From contig NZ_CP162553.1 in assembly GCF_040939785.1 (NCBI RefSeq), positions 7,707,001-7,771,000 on the forward strand: a stretch of DNA of 64,000 nt, read 5' to 3'. The notes under the pieces are model-generated. The model was not told the DNA's origin and searched no databases. It saw nothing but the letters and a program-made list of their open reading frames with translations. Positions 1 to 8,982 of the stretch are shown in pieces. Made by a program: the position numbers and the translations under genes. Each line of letters begins with the position of its first letter. The first letter of the stretch is position 1. The stretch comes from Bradyrhizobium lupini (GTDB lineage Bacteria; Pseudomonadota; Alphaproteobacteria; Rhizobiales; Xanthobacteraceae).

Positions 1-1
1 A

Positions 2-307
2 GGCTTCGACTGTTTTACGGAAGATGCCGTTTGCAACCTCGGCGTCGCCGATTGGAAGGGGCGCGAGGCGATCCGCGGCAATCTGAAGGCCTTCATCGAC
101 ACCGGATTCACCGCGCTCCATCACATCACCGAATATTGGGACGCGGGGTCGCTGAAGGTGTTTCGGGGTGTCGTGGACATGACACCCGATGATCCCTCAA
201 TGAAGACGGTTCATCCCACGATGACGCACTTCTTCTACATGGACGAGAGGAACGACACCAAGGTACGGCACTGGGTCGGTGCCGTGGGGCCGGTCGCCTT
301 CGGTTGA
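2..307 (+). CDS. NTF2-like (SnoaL-type) protein, 5'-truncated
   Basis: The window opens inside a gene; about 101 C-terminal residues are visible. The order of residues (FTEDAV, then GREAIRGNLKAF, an aromatic HHITEYWD stretch, and a final strand-rich part) resembles the small alpha+beta cone of the SnoaL/NTF2 superfamily, which includes isomerases, dehydratases and non-catalytic ligand binders. No catalytic assignment can be made from the fragment. It is followed by a 106-base gap and then an XRE regulator on the same strand. Confidence 0.6.
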   Translation, partial: GFDCFTEDAVCNLGVADWKGREAIRGNLKAFIDTGFTALHHITEYWDAGSLKVFRGVVDMTPDDPSMKTVHPTMTHFFYMDERNDTKVRHWVGAVGPVAFG

Positions 308-413
308 TCGCCACGAACCTGCTACCATCGGCGGTGGTGCCTCGGACAAGCCGACTTACCGCCGCCGATGCGCGTTGACGATGCCGCACATCGACAGGAA
401 GGATCAGTCGGCC

Positions 414-1244
414 ATGAAAGCGACGGCCAGTGCCCTCAAGACGCGCGCCAGTTCCGCGGGCGCGCTGCTGCGTCAATGGCGGGACATTCGCGGCAAGACG
501 CAGCTCGACCTGTCCTTCGACGCCGGCGTCTCGCAGAAGCACATCAGCTTCGTCGAGAGCGGCCGCAGCGTTCCGAGCCGCCAGATGCTGCTCGACCTTG
601 CGCAAGCCCTCGACGTGCCCTTGCGCGAACGCAACGAGCTGCTGCTGGCCGCCGGCTATGCGCCGTCCTATTCCGAGCCCGCGCTCGAGGCGCCCGCCAT
701 GACGAGCATCAACCGTGCCCTGCAACGCATGCTGCGTCAGCACGAGCCGTTTCCCGCCATCGTCATGGACCGGTACTGGAACGTGCTGATGACCAATGAG
801 GCCGCGCCGCTTCTGTTCAATTGCTTCATCGACATGTCCGCACGGCCGGCGCCACGAAACCTGCTGCATCTTATGTTCGATCCGGAGGGCATGCGCCCTT
901 TTATCGCGAACTGGCCGCAGACCGCACGCGGGCTGCTGGCGCGGGTGTATCGCGAGGCAGTCGGACACGTGGTTGACATCAGGACGAAGGCGTTGCTGGA
1001 GGAGCTGTCGCAATACCCCGGGGTGAAGCCGGAATGGCGTGCGCCGTCGGCATCCGATGCGATGCCGATGATCCCGTTGTCCTTCGTCAAGGACGGTGTG
1101 ACGCTGGACTACTTCTCCCTGATCACGACGGTTGGAACGCCGCAGACGGTGACGGGGGAGGAGCTGCGGCTCGAGTGCATGTTCCCCGCCAACGAGGGGA
1201 CCGAAGCCGAGCACGGCAGGTTCTTGCGCGCGCACGCCGGTTGA
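414..1244 (+). CDS. XRE-family transcriptional regulator with MmyB-like ligand domain
   Basis: A 276-residue DNA-binding regulator. Residues about 15-75 form a Cro/CI-type helix-turn-helix (GALLRQWRDIRGKTQLDLS, then SQKHISFVESGRSVPS). The rest, with the NRALQRML and FPAIVMDRYWNVLMTN segments, matches the MmyB-like PAS-type ligand-binding domain found in this regulator class. The start at 414 is chosen because AGGAAGGA lies about 10 bases upstream; the frame is open further upstream but without a better site. The target is unknown; the adjacent NTF2-like gene and panE are candidates. Confidence 0.85.
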   Translation: MKATASALKTRASSAGALLRQWRDIRGKTQLDLSFDAGVSQKHISFVESGRSVPSRQMLLDLAQALDVPLRERNELLLAAGYAPSYSEPALEAPAMTSINRALQRMLRQHEPFPAIVMDRYWNVLMTNEAAPLLFNCFIDMSARPAPRNLLHLMFDPEGMRPFIANWPQTARGLLARVYREAVGHVVDIRTKALLEELSQYPGVKPEWRAPSASDAMPMIPLSFVKDGVTLDYFSLITTVGTPQTVTGEELRLECMFPANEGTEAEHGRFLRAHAG

Positions 1245-1310
1245 GGAGACGTCGCGAGGCTCATCTGTTATTGTTTCTGCGAAAGCGGTCACTCCGCAAT
1301 GGGAGTTCGA

Positions 1311-2240
1311 ATGAGAGTGCTTGTGATCGGCGCGGGAGCGCTCGGAGGCTACTACGGAGCGCGCCTGGTCCGAGCCGGCGGCGACGTGAACTTTCTGGTG
1401 CGGGCCGGGCGTGCGGAGCAATTGCGGCGGAATGGATTGCAGGTCGTGAGCCCGCAGGGCGATTTCGCCGTGCAGCCGAAGATCATCCTGGCCAACGACC
1501 TCAAGGAAACGTTCGACGTCGTGCTCGTCGGGGTGAAATCCTACTCGCTCGACGATGCGATGGCCCAGTTTGCCCCGGCCGTTGGCGCCCACACGATGAT
1601 TTTGCCGATCCTCAACGGGCTGAAACATGTCGACGCCCTGACGGCGCGGTTCGGCGCCGCTCAGGTTCTCGGCGGGCTCGCGAACGTCAGTGCCGGGCTC
1701 GATGCGGATGGCCGCGTCGTTCAGTTCATGGCCAATCAGACCATCGTCTTCGGCGAAATCGGGGGGTCGTTGAGCGAGCGTGTGCTCGCCCTGGAGACGC
1801 TGCTGCACGTGCCCGGTATCGACGTGCGCGCCAGCGAAGCGATCATGCAGGACATGTGGGAGAAATTCGTCCAGCTCTCGACGCTCGCCGGCATCACCTG
1901 CCTGATGCGTGCAAGCATCGGAGACATTCTGGCCGTTCCGAACGGCGAGCAATCCATCTTCCGCCTGTTTGCCGAATGCTGCGCCGTCGCCACGGCCTCG
2001 GGTTTTGAGCCGCGAGCGCCTTTCATCGAGTTTGACCGGAAGCTGTTCACGACCCCGGATTCCCCGCTCAAGGCCTCGATGCTGCGTGATATCGAGCGCG
2101 GCTCGGTCACCGAGGCGGAGCATATCCTCGGCGATATGGCCAACCGGGCTCGTGCACTCGGCATCGACACGCCCCTGCTGGATCTCGCCCGAGCGCATGT
2201 GGCGGCTTATGAGATTGGGCGGCAACGAGCGGCCAGCTAA
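1311..2240 (+). CDS. panE: 2-dehydropantoate 2-reductase (ketopantoate reductase)
   Basis: A 309-residue NADPH-dependent oxidoreductase of the PanE/ApbA family, which reduces 2-dehydropantoate to pantoate for coenzyme A synthesis. The N-terminus has the nucleotide-binding VIGAGALGGYYGARL motif. The family lysine is visible in GVKSYSLDDA and the ILNGLKHVD segment follows. The start at 1311 has GGGAG five bases upstream; an in-frame ATG at 1299 is a less likely alternative. Its stop overlaps the convergent recG stop by four bases. Several paralogues of this family act on other 2-keto acids, so the substrate is not certain. Confidence 0.85.
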   Translation: MRVLVIGAGALGGYYGARLVRAGGDVNFLVRAGRAEQLRRNGLQVVSPQGDFAVQPKIILANDLKETFDVVLVGVKSYSLDDAMAQFAPAVGAHTMILPILNGLKHVDALTARFGAAQVLGGLANVSAGLDADGRVVQFMANQTIVFGEIGGSLSERVLALETLLHVPGIDVRASEAIMQDMWEKFVQLSTLAGITCLMRASIGDILAVPNGEQSIFRLFAECCAVATASGFEPRAPFIEFDRKLFTTPDSPLKASMLRDIERGSVTEAEHILGDMANRARALGIDTPLLDLARAHVAAYEIGRQRAAS

Positions 2241-4345
2241 CCCGCTCCGATCAGCGGGATCGCTTCATCCCGCTCATACAGATACAGCAGGCAGCGCAGT
2301 GCCTCGCCGCGCTCGCCCTTGAGTTTTGGATCGTCCTTCAGGATGCGCAGCGCCTCGTCGCGGGCCTGCGTGATGAGCTGGCCGTGCACCTCCGAGCGGG
2401 CGATGCGGTAGCCGGGCAGGCCGCTCTGGCGCACGCCGAGCACATCGCCTTCGCCGCGCAGCTTCAGATCTTCCTCGGCGATCCGAAAGCCGTCGGTGGT
2501 CTCGCGGATCACCTTCAGCCGTGCTTTCGACATCTCGCCGAGCGGCTCGGAGTAGAGCAGCAGACAGGTCGAGGCCTCCGAGCCGCGCCCGATGCGGCCG
2601 CGCAATTGATGAAGCTGGGCGAGGCCAAAGCGTTCGGCGTTCTCGATCACCATGATGGTCGCCGCCGGCACGTCGACACCGACCTCGACCACGGTGGTCG
2701 CGACCAGCAGACCGATCTCGTGGGCGGCGAACTGGCCCATGACGCGGTCCTTCTCGGTGCCCTTCATCTGGCCGTGGACGAGGCCGACACGGTCGCCGAA
2801 ACGCTTTTGCAGGGTTTCGAAGCGCTTGGTCGCATTGGTCAGGTGCTCGGTACCCTCGGCCTCGGATTCCTCGACCAGCGGGCAGATCCAGTAGACCAGC
2901 TTGCCGGATTCGAGCGCGCGGCCGATGCTGTCGGTGACCTCGCCGAGGCGGCTCATCGATATGGTGCGAGTTTCGATCGGCTGGCGGCCGGCCGGCTTCT
3001 CCCTGAGCTCGCTGATGTCCATGTCGCCGAAATAGGTCAGCACCAGCGTGCGCGGAATCGGCGTGGCGCTCAGCACCAGCACGTCGACGGCCTCGCCCTT
3101 TGCCGTCAGCGCCAGCCGCTCGCGCACGCCAAAACGATGCTGCTCGTCGACGACGGCGAGGGCGAGATCGCTAAAGATCACGTCGTCCTGGATCAGCGCA
3201 TGGGTGCCGACGAGCAGGTCGATCTCGCCGGCTTCGAGTTGTGCCAGCAGGTCACGCCGCTCCTTGCCCTTTTCGCGGCCGGTGAGGATCGCGACCCGCA
3301 TGCCCGCGCGCTCGGCGAGCGGCGCGATGGTCTTGATATGCTGACGAGCCAGAATTTCGGTCGGCGCCATCAAGGCGGCCTGCTTGCCGACCTCAGTGAC
3401 GGCAGCGGCGGCCAGCAGCGCGACCACGGTCTTGCCGGAGCCGACGTCGCCCTGGAGCAGGCGCAACATGCGCACCGGCTGTTGTAGATCATTGGCGATG
3501 GCGGCTGCTGCGTCGCGCTGGGAGGTTGTCAGCGCATAGGGCAGGGCATCGATGATTTTGTTGCGGAGGTGCCCGTCGCCGGCGTTGCGCACACCGGCCG
3601 GGCGTCGCAATTGGGCGCGGATCAGGGCAAGCGCAAGTTGCCCGGCCAGGAGTTCGTCGAAGGCGAGGCGCGACCAGAACGGCTGGTCGGGCAGAATGTC
3701 GGTGAGCTCGACCGGCTGGTGCACGCGGGTGAGCGCCTCGGCGATCGGCGGGAAGCCGCAGCGGCGCAGCACCTCCGGGCTGATCCATTCCGGCAGTGCC
3801 GGGAGCTTCTGCAGCGCCTGCGCGACCGCACGGCGCAGCGAGCCGAGTGCAAGGCCCTCGGTCAAGGGATAGACGGGATCGATGCCGGAGAGTTTGGAAA
3901 TCGCCTCCTCGTCCAGCACCCGGTCGGGATGCACGATCTGCGGGACGGCGTCGTACATCTGGAGCGTGCCGGAGACGAAGCGCTTCTCGCCGATCGGCAG
4001 CAGCTTCTCGACATAGCCGGGCTTTGCGCGGAAGAACGTCAGCACGACGTCGCCGGTGTCGTCGCTGGCGTAAACGAGGTAGGGCGCGCGCGCATTGCGC
4101 GGCGGGGGCGGGCGGTGGCGGTCGACCGTGACCTCCAGCGTCACCATGGTTCCCTGCACGGCGTCGCGGATCTTCGGCCGGGCGCGACGGTCGATCACCT
4201 GGCTCGGCAAATGCAGCAACAGATCGACCAGCCGCGGCGTCTCATTGCGGCTGAGCAGATATTGCAGCAGCTTGTCCTGCTTCGGACCGACGCCGGGCAG
4301 GCTGGTCACGGGGGCAAACAGCGGGTTGAGCAGGCTGGGGCGCAT
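2237..4345 (-). CDS. recG: ATP-dependent DNA helicase RecG
   Basis: A 702-residue superfamily 2 helicase that remodels stalled forks and branched DNA. The N-terminal wedge carries TSLPGVGPKQ and the OB-fold begins near residue 65. Walker A (GDVGSGKT) is at about residue 297 and the Walker B/DExH-type motif (DEQHRFGVRER) at about residue 393. The helicase C lobe contains the TVVEVGVDVPAATIM and QLHQLRGRIGRG motifs. The length is normal for the family and no defects are seen. It converges on panE; a palindromic repeat lies just upstream. Confidence 0.97.
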   Translation of the reverse strand: MRPSLLNPLFAPVTSLPGVGPKQDKLLQYLLSRNETPRLVDLLLHLPSQVIDRRARPKIRDAVQGTMVTLEVTVDRHRPPPPRNARAPYLVYASDDTGDVVLTFFRAKPGYVEKLLPIGEKRFVSGTLQMYDAVPQIVHPDRVLDEEAISKLSGIDPVYPLTEGLALGSLRRAVAQALQKLPALPEWISPEVLRRCGFPPIAEALTRVHQPVELTDILPDQPFWSRLAFDELLAGQLALALIRAQLRRPAGVRNAGDGHLRNKIIDALPYALTTSQRDAAAAIANDLQQPVRMLRLLQGDVGSGKTVVALLAAAAVTEVGKQAALMAPTEILARQHIKTIAPLAERAGMRVAILTGREKGKERRDLLAQLEAGEIDLLVGTHALIQDDVIFSDLALAVVDEQHRFGVRERLALTAKGEAVDVLVLSATPIPRTLVLTYFGDMDISELREKPAGRQPIETRTISMSRLGEVTDSIGRALESGKLVYWICPLVEESEAEGTEHLTNATKRFETLQKRFGDRVGLVHGQMKGTEKDRVMGQFAAHEIGLLVATTVVEVGVDVPAATIMVIENAERFGLAQLHQLRGRIGRGSEASTCLLLYSEPLGEMSKARLKVIRETTDGFRIAEEDLKLRGEGDVLGVRQSGLPGYRIARSEVHGQLITQARDEALRILKDDPKLKGERGEALRCLLYLYERDEAIPLIGAG

Positions 4346-4373
4346 CAGGCGAATCTAGGACCGTTTTCGCTCG

Positions 4374-4440
4374 TCATGCCCGGCTTTATGCCCGGCATCC
4401 ACGTGTTTTTCGTGCCCTTGCGGGGCAGCGGGCCATGACA
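4374..4440. repeat. intergenic palindromic repeat, GTCATGCCCGG family, copy 1
   Basis: The sequence begins GTCATGCCCGGC, folds back on GCCGGGCATCCACG and closes with GGGCCATGAC. The same pattern recurs at 20067-20153 and 54104-54186. It lies in the gap between recG and sdhE. Dispersed palindromes of this type are common in rhizobial genomes and are usually attributed to RPE/REP-like elements. Confidence 0.7.
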
Positions 4441-4527
4441 AATCGAGGGCTGACAGGGCCCGCCCGAGTGGCTATATCACCCCGGCCCGGCACGTCCGGG
4501 CTTTTGGCGTTTGACTGGAATTGAGAC

Positions 4528-4818
4528 ATGACGGGAACGACACGATCGAGCAACGGGCTGGACGACCGCCGCAAGCGGCTTCTGTTCCGCTGCTGGCACC
4601 GCGGCACGCGCGAGATGGACCTGATCCTCGGCCGGTTCGCGGATGCCGAGATCGGCAATCTGTCCGATGACGAGCTGACGCAGCTCGAGACCCTGCTCGA
4701 AGAGGCCGATCCCGACCTCTATGCCGCCATCACCGGCGACAAGGTGCTTGCCGCCGACGTCATCGGCCCGCTGTTTGCGCGCATCAAGGGGTTTCCGATC
4801 GCGGACCGCGACGTATGA
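4528..4818 (+). CDS. sdhE: Succinate dehydrogenase flavin assembly factor SdhE
   Basis: A 96-residue member of the SdhE/YgfY/Sdh5 family, which promotes covalent FAD attachment to the succinate dehydrogenase flavoprotein. The diagnostic RGxxE motif is present as RGTRE near residue 30, preceded by the helical RRKRLLFRCWH segment. Length and helical composition fit the family. Its stop overlaps the mfd start in an ATGA arrangement, so the two are probably translationally coupled; the sdhE-mfd pairing is often seen in alphaproteobacteria. Confidence 0.92.
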   Translation: MTGTTRSSNGLDDRRKRLLFRCWHRGTREMDLILGRFADAEIGNLSDDELTQLETLLEEADPDLYAAITGDKVLAADVIGPLFARIKGFPIADRDV

Positions 4819-7800
4819 AGCAGGGGATGAAATCGCCGGCCGAGCTGCTCACGCCCGGCCGCGCGCTCACGCTTGCCAATGTTGCCGAGGGTGCCGAGGG
4901 CCTCGTCATCTCTGATCTCGCGCGCGCCATCGCGGCGCGGCCGAAGAAGCCGGCTGTCAGCCTCGCGGTGATCTGTCGCGACGGGCCGCGGATGCAGCAG
5001 CTCGAACGTGCTCTGCAATTCTTCGCGCCCGATTTGCCCGTGCTGACCTTCCCGGCCTGGGACTGCCAGCCCTATGACCGCGTCTCGCCGCATGGTGGCG
5101 TCCTCGCGCAGCGCCTGACGACGCTGGCGCGGCTGGCGTCACTGACCGGTAGCGACAAGCCGCTGATCGTGCTGACCACGGTGAACGCCGTGGTACAGCG
5201 CGTGCCGGCGCGCGAGCTCGTCGCGGCGCAGGCGCTGTCGGTCGCCCCCGGCAACGTCGTGCCGATGGATACCATCATCGCCTGGCTCGAGCACAACGGC
5301 TACAACCGCTCCTCGACCGTGCGCGAGCCCGGCGAATACGCGGTGCGCGGCGGCATTCTGGACCTGTTTCCGGCCGGCCTGGACCAGCCCGTCCGTTTCG
5401 ATTTCTTCGGCGACAGCCTGGAATCGATCCGCACCTTCGATGCCGAGACCCAGCGCACGCTGCTCGACATGCGCGCGCTCGATCTCGTGCCGATCTCCGA
5501 ATTCCAGCTCGTCACCGAGACCATCCGCCGCTTTCGCATGGGCTACGTCGCTGAGTTCGGCGCGCCCGAGCGCGACGATGCGCTCTACGAGGCCGTCAGC
5601 GAGGGCCGCCGCCATCCCGGCATGGAGCATTGGCTGCCGCTGTTCCAGGACCGGATGGACACGCTGTTCGACTATCTGCAAGGAGCTTGCGTCGCGATCG
5701 AGCCGCAGGCCGAGGACGCCATCCGCGAGCGTTTCAAGCAGATCCTCGATTATTACCAGGCCCGCCGCGACGCCATGGAGCATCCGGGCGGCGGTGCCAT
5801 CTACAAGCCGCTGCCGCCTGACAGGCTCTACCTGACCGAGGAGGAGTGGGGCAAGCGTGAGAGCGGGATGCCGTTGGTGCGGCTCACCCAGTTTTCGGTG
5901 CCCGCTGATGGTACCAGCGTGGTCGATGCCGGCGCGCGCAAGGGACGAGACTTCGCCCCGGAGCGCAACGATAACAAGATCAATGTCTTCGAAGCCGTCG
6001 TCGCACATGTGCATGGGCTACTGACAAACCGCAAGAAGGTGGTCATCGCGCTCTGGACGGAGGGCTCGCGCGACCGCATGACCTCGATGCTGCGCGATCA
6101 CAAGCTCACCCCCGTGACCAGCGTCAACAGCTGGCGCACGGTGCAGGCGACCCCGCGCAACGAGACCATGCTGGCCGTGCTCGGCCTCGAAAGCGGATTC
6201 GAGACCGACGAGATCGCTGTCATCAGCGAGCAGGATATCCTTGGCGATCGCCTGGTCCGACCGCGCAAGGCGAGCCGCAAGCTCGACAATTTCATCTCGG
6301 AGGTGACGAGCCTCGCCGCCGGCGATATCGTGGTCCATGTCGATCACGGCATCGGCCGCTTCATCGGCCTGCAGACGCTGGACGTCGCCGGCGCGCCCCA
6401 TGACTGCCTCGAGCTGCATTATGCCGCCGAGACCAAGCTGTTCCTGCCGGTCGAGAACATCGAGCTGCTGTCGCGCTATGGCTCCGACCAGACCACGGTC
6501 GAACTTGATCGTCTCGGCGGTTCGGGCTGGCAGACGCGCAAGGCCAAACTCAAGAACCGCATCCGTGAGATCGCGGGCGAGCTGATCAAGATCGCCGCCG
6601 AGCGCCACCTCCATGAGGCGCCGAAGCTGCCGGTGCAGCCGGGCCTCTACGACGAGTTCTGCGCGCGCTTCCCCTATGACGAGACCGAGGATCAGCTTGG
6701 TGCGATCGAGTCCACGCTGAAGGACCTCGAGCTCGGCCGTCCCATGGACCGGCTGATCTGCGGCGACGTCGGCTTCGGCAAGACCGAGGTGGCGCTGCGC
6801 GCCGCCTTCGCGGTGGCGCTCGAAGGCAAGCAGGTCGCGGTCGTGGTGCCGACCACGCTGCTCGCCCGTCAGCATCACAAGACGTTCACCGACCGTTTCA
6901 AGGGTTTCCCGGTCCAGGTCGCGCAGGCCTCCCGGCTGGTGCCCGCCAAGCAGCTCAATCTGGTCAAGAAGGGCCTCGCCGACGGCTCGGTCGACATCGT
7001 CGTCGGCACCCATGCGCTGCTCAGCAAGTCGATCAAGTTCCGGGATCTCGGCCTGCTGATCGTCGACGAGGAGCAGCATTTCGGCGTGACCCACAAGGAG
7101 CGGCTGAAGCAGCTCCGCGCCGAGGTGCACGTGCTGACGCTGTCGGCCACGCCGATTCCACGCACACTTCAATTGGCGCTCACCGGCGTGCGCGAGCTCT
7201 CGATCATCGCATCGCCCCCGGTCGACCGCCTCGCGGTCCGCACCTTCGTCGCCCCGCACGACCCCTTGATGATCCGCGAGGCGCTGCTGCGCGAGCGCTA
7301 TCGCGGCGGCCAGGCGTTCTACGTGGTGCCGCGCATCGACGACCTCGCCGAGGTCAGGGATTTCCTCGACAAGAACGTGCCGGAGATGAAGGTTGCGGTT
7401 GCGCACGGGCAGATGCCGCCCGCCGTGATCGAGGATATCATGACGGCGTTCTACGACGGCAAGTTCGATATCCTGCTGTCGACCACGATCGTGGAATCCG
7501 GCCTCGACATCCCCAACGCCAACACGCTGATCGTGCATCGCGCCGACATGTTCGGCCTTGCCCAACTGTATCAGCTCCGCGGCCGCGTCGGCCGGTCCAA
7601 GCTGCGGGCCTATGCGCTGTTCACGCTGCCGGCGCAGCAGAAGATCACGGCGCAGGCCGAGCGCCGGCTCACCGTGCTGCAATCGCTGGAGACGCTGGGC
7701 GCGGGTTTCCAGCTCGCCTCGCACGATCTCGACATCCGCGGCGCGGGCAATATCCTGGGCGAGCAGCAGTCCGGCCATATCAAGGAGGTCGGCTTCGAGC

Positions 7801-8333
7801 TCTATCAATCGATGCTGGAGGAGGCGATCGTCAACCTCAAGGCTGGCGTGTCCGAGCCCGCGGCCGACCGCTGGTCGCCGACGATCACCATCGGCATGCC
7901 CGTGCTGATTCCGGAGGATTATGTCGGCGATCTCTCGGTGCGGCTGTCACTCTACCGCCGGCTCGCCGACCTCGACAGCGAGGAGGAGATCGAGAACTTC
8001 GGCGCCGAGATGCGCGACCGGTTCGGCGTGTTGCCGGACGAGGTGCGCTATTTGTTCAAGGTCGCCGCGATCAAGGCGTTCTGCCGCCAAGCCAATGTCG
8101 GCAAGATCGACGCCGGTCCGAAGGGCGCCGTCATCGCCTTCCGCGACAATTCCTTCGCCCATCCCGACCGGCTGGTGAGCTTCATCCGCAGCCACGGCCA
8201 GGCCGCGAAGGTGCGGCCCGACATGAAGGTGGTGTTCCTGCAGGACTGGGAGACGCCGGAAGAGCGTCTGGCCGGCACCACCGAGATCATGCGCCAGCTG
8301 GCGCAGCTCGCGCAGAGCAAGAAGGCGGCGTAG
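4815..8333 (+). CDS. mfd: Transcription-repair coupling factor
   Basis: A 1172-residue DNA translocase that dislodges RNA polymerase stalled at lesions and recruits UvrA. The UvrB-like N-terminal module occupies about residues 1-350. The CarD-like RNA-polymerase interaction domain (GDIVVHVDHGIGRFIGL) begins near 500. Walker A (GDVGFGKTE) is near 652 and DEEQHFG near 750. The helicase motifs TTIVESGLDIPNANT and QLRGRVGRS follow, then a C-terminal TRCF domain from about 1000. It starts in the ATGA overlap with sdhE. Confidence 0.98.
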   Translation: MKQGMKSPAELLTPGRALTLANVAEGAEGLVISDLARAIAARPKKPAVSLAVICRDGPRMQQLERALQFFAPDLPVLTFPAWDCQPYDRVSPHGGVLAQRLTTLARLASLTGSDKPLIVLTTVNAVVQRVPARELVAAQALSVAPGNVVPMDTIIAWLEHNGYNRSSTVREPGEYAVRGGILDLFPAGLDQPVRFDFFGDSLESIRTFDAETQRTLLDMRALDLVPISEFQLVTETIRRFRMGYVAEFGAPERDDALYEAVSEGRRHPGMEHWLPLFQDRMDTLFDYLQGACVAIEPQAEDAIRERFKQILDYYQARRDAMEHPGGGAIYKPLPPDRLYLTEEEWGKRESGMPLVRLTQFSVPADGTSVVDAGARKGRDFAPERNDNKINVFEAVVAHVHGLLTNRKKVVIALWTEGSRDRMTSMLRDHKLTPVTSVNSWRTVQATPRNETMLAVLGLESGFETDEIAVISEQDILGDRLVRPRKASRKLDNFISEVTSLAAGDIVVHVDHGIGRFIGLQTLDVAGAPHDCLELHYAAETKLFLPVENIELLSRYGSDQTTVELDRLGGSGWQTRKAKLKNRIREIAGELIKIAAERHLHEAPKLPVQPGLYDEFCARFPYDETEDQLGAIESTLKDLELGRPMDRLICGDVGFGKTEVALRAAFAVALEGKQVAVVVPTTLLARQHHKTFTDRFKGFPVQVAQASRLVPAKQLNLVKKGLADGSVDIVVGTHALLSKSIKFRDLGLLIVDEEQHFGVTHKERLKQLRAEVHVLTLSATPIPRTLQLALTGVRELSIIASPPVDRLAVRTFVAPHDPLMIREALLRERYRGGQAFYVVPRIDDLAEVRDFLDKNVPEMKVAVAHGQMPPAVIEDIMTAFYDGKFDILLSTTIVESGLDIPNANTLIVHRADMFGLAQLYQLRGRVGRSKLRAYALFTLPAQQKITAQAERRLTVLQSLETLGAGFQLASHDLDIRGAGNILGEQQSGHIKEVGFELYQSMLEEAIVNLKAGVSEPAADRWSPTITIGMPVLIPEDYVGDLSVRLSLYRRLADLDSEEEIENFGAEMRDRFGVLPDEVRYLFKVAAIKAFCRQANVGKIDAGPKGAVIAFRDNSFAHPDRLVSFIRSHGQAAKVRPDMKVVFLQDWETPEERLAGTTEIMRQLAQLAQSKKAA

Positions 8334-8519
8334 AGGTTTCCGGAGGCGGCGCGAAACGACGCGCCGCACTCGGATCTCGGAACAGCGACATATGATCACT
8401 TGCGCAATGATCGAACAGTTGCTAGGTTCGGTCTATCGAGTTTCGGCCGAACGACTTGGCCTCGCCGCTGAAAAGCGCGCCTGACTGACGACCCTCCCTC
8501 CAGATCTCGACGACACCCA

Positions 8520-8537
8520 CCGCGCTTCTGAGCGCGG
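8520..8537 (+). promoter_or_regulatory. hairpin in the csp 5' leader
   Basis: CCGCGCT and AGCGCGG pair perfectly around a TCTG tetraloop, ending about 34 bases before the csp start codon. Structured 5' leaders are typical of cold-shock mRNAs and can control stability or translation with temperature. The role here is inferred from position only. Confidence 0.4.
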
Positions 8538-8570
8538 CTAAACGTTTATCTATCTTAAAGGACGATCCCC

Positions 8571-8780
8571 ATGACGACGGGAACTGTGAAGTGGTTTAAC
8601 AGCCAAAAGGGCTTCGGATTCATTCAGCCGGACGAGGGCAGCCAGGATGTCTTCGTTCACATCAGCGCCGTTGAACGCGCCGGCATGAATACCCTCAACG
8701 AAGGGCAGAAGGTTTCTTTTGAAATCGTTGCAGATCGCAAGACCGGCAAGTCTGCTGCTGAAGATCTGCGCGCCGCATAG
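8571..8780 (+). CDS. Cold-shock domain protein, CspA family
   Basis: A 69-residue single-stranded nucleic-acid-binding protein. Both RNA-binding motifs are intact: KGFGFI (RNP1) and DVFVHIS (RNP2). AAGGA lies about nine bases before the ATG. The leader back to mfd is 237 bases and carries a perfect 7-base hairpin at 8520-8537 just before the ribosome-binding site, as expected for a structured csp leader. A strong terminator follows. Which csp paralogue this is cannot be decided here. Confidence 0.95.
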   Translation: MTTGTVKWFNSQKGFGFIQPDEGSQDVFVHISAVERAGMNTLNEGQKVSFEIVADRKTGKSAAEDLRAA

Positions 8781-8845
8781 GCTGTCGCAATCCCAATGAC
8801 GTTGCTTTGACCACGGATGTACTGGCAGAGCTTCTGATTTTTTGA

Positions 8846-8876
8846 CCCGCGACCGTTTACCGGCCGCGGGTTTTTT
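8846..8876 (+). terminator. rho-independent terminator after csp
   Basis: A ten-base stem (CCCGCGACCG with CGGCCGCGGG, one mismatch) closes a TTTAC loop and is followed directly by six T. It lies about 65 bases after the csp stop codon. Confidence 0.85.
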
Positions 8877-8982
8877 GCGCCAGCGGCCGGCCCTCGCGAA
8901 TGAGAATGCGAACGGTGCGTTTCGCGTAAAGCTTCCACATGTGAGCAGTCGAGCTCCGACGGCAGCGAGCGCTCGCGGATGA

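Noticed and set aside
126..2225. 699-residue minus-strand reading frame
   Set aside because: It lies opposite the XRE and panE genes and has Arg/His-rich composition typical of the antisense frame of GC-rich genes.
6018..7808. 596-residue minus-strand reading frame
   Set aside because: Fully inside mfd on the other strand; no motif and shadow-type composition.
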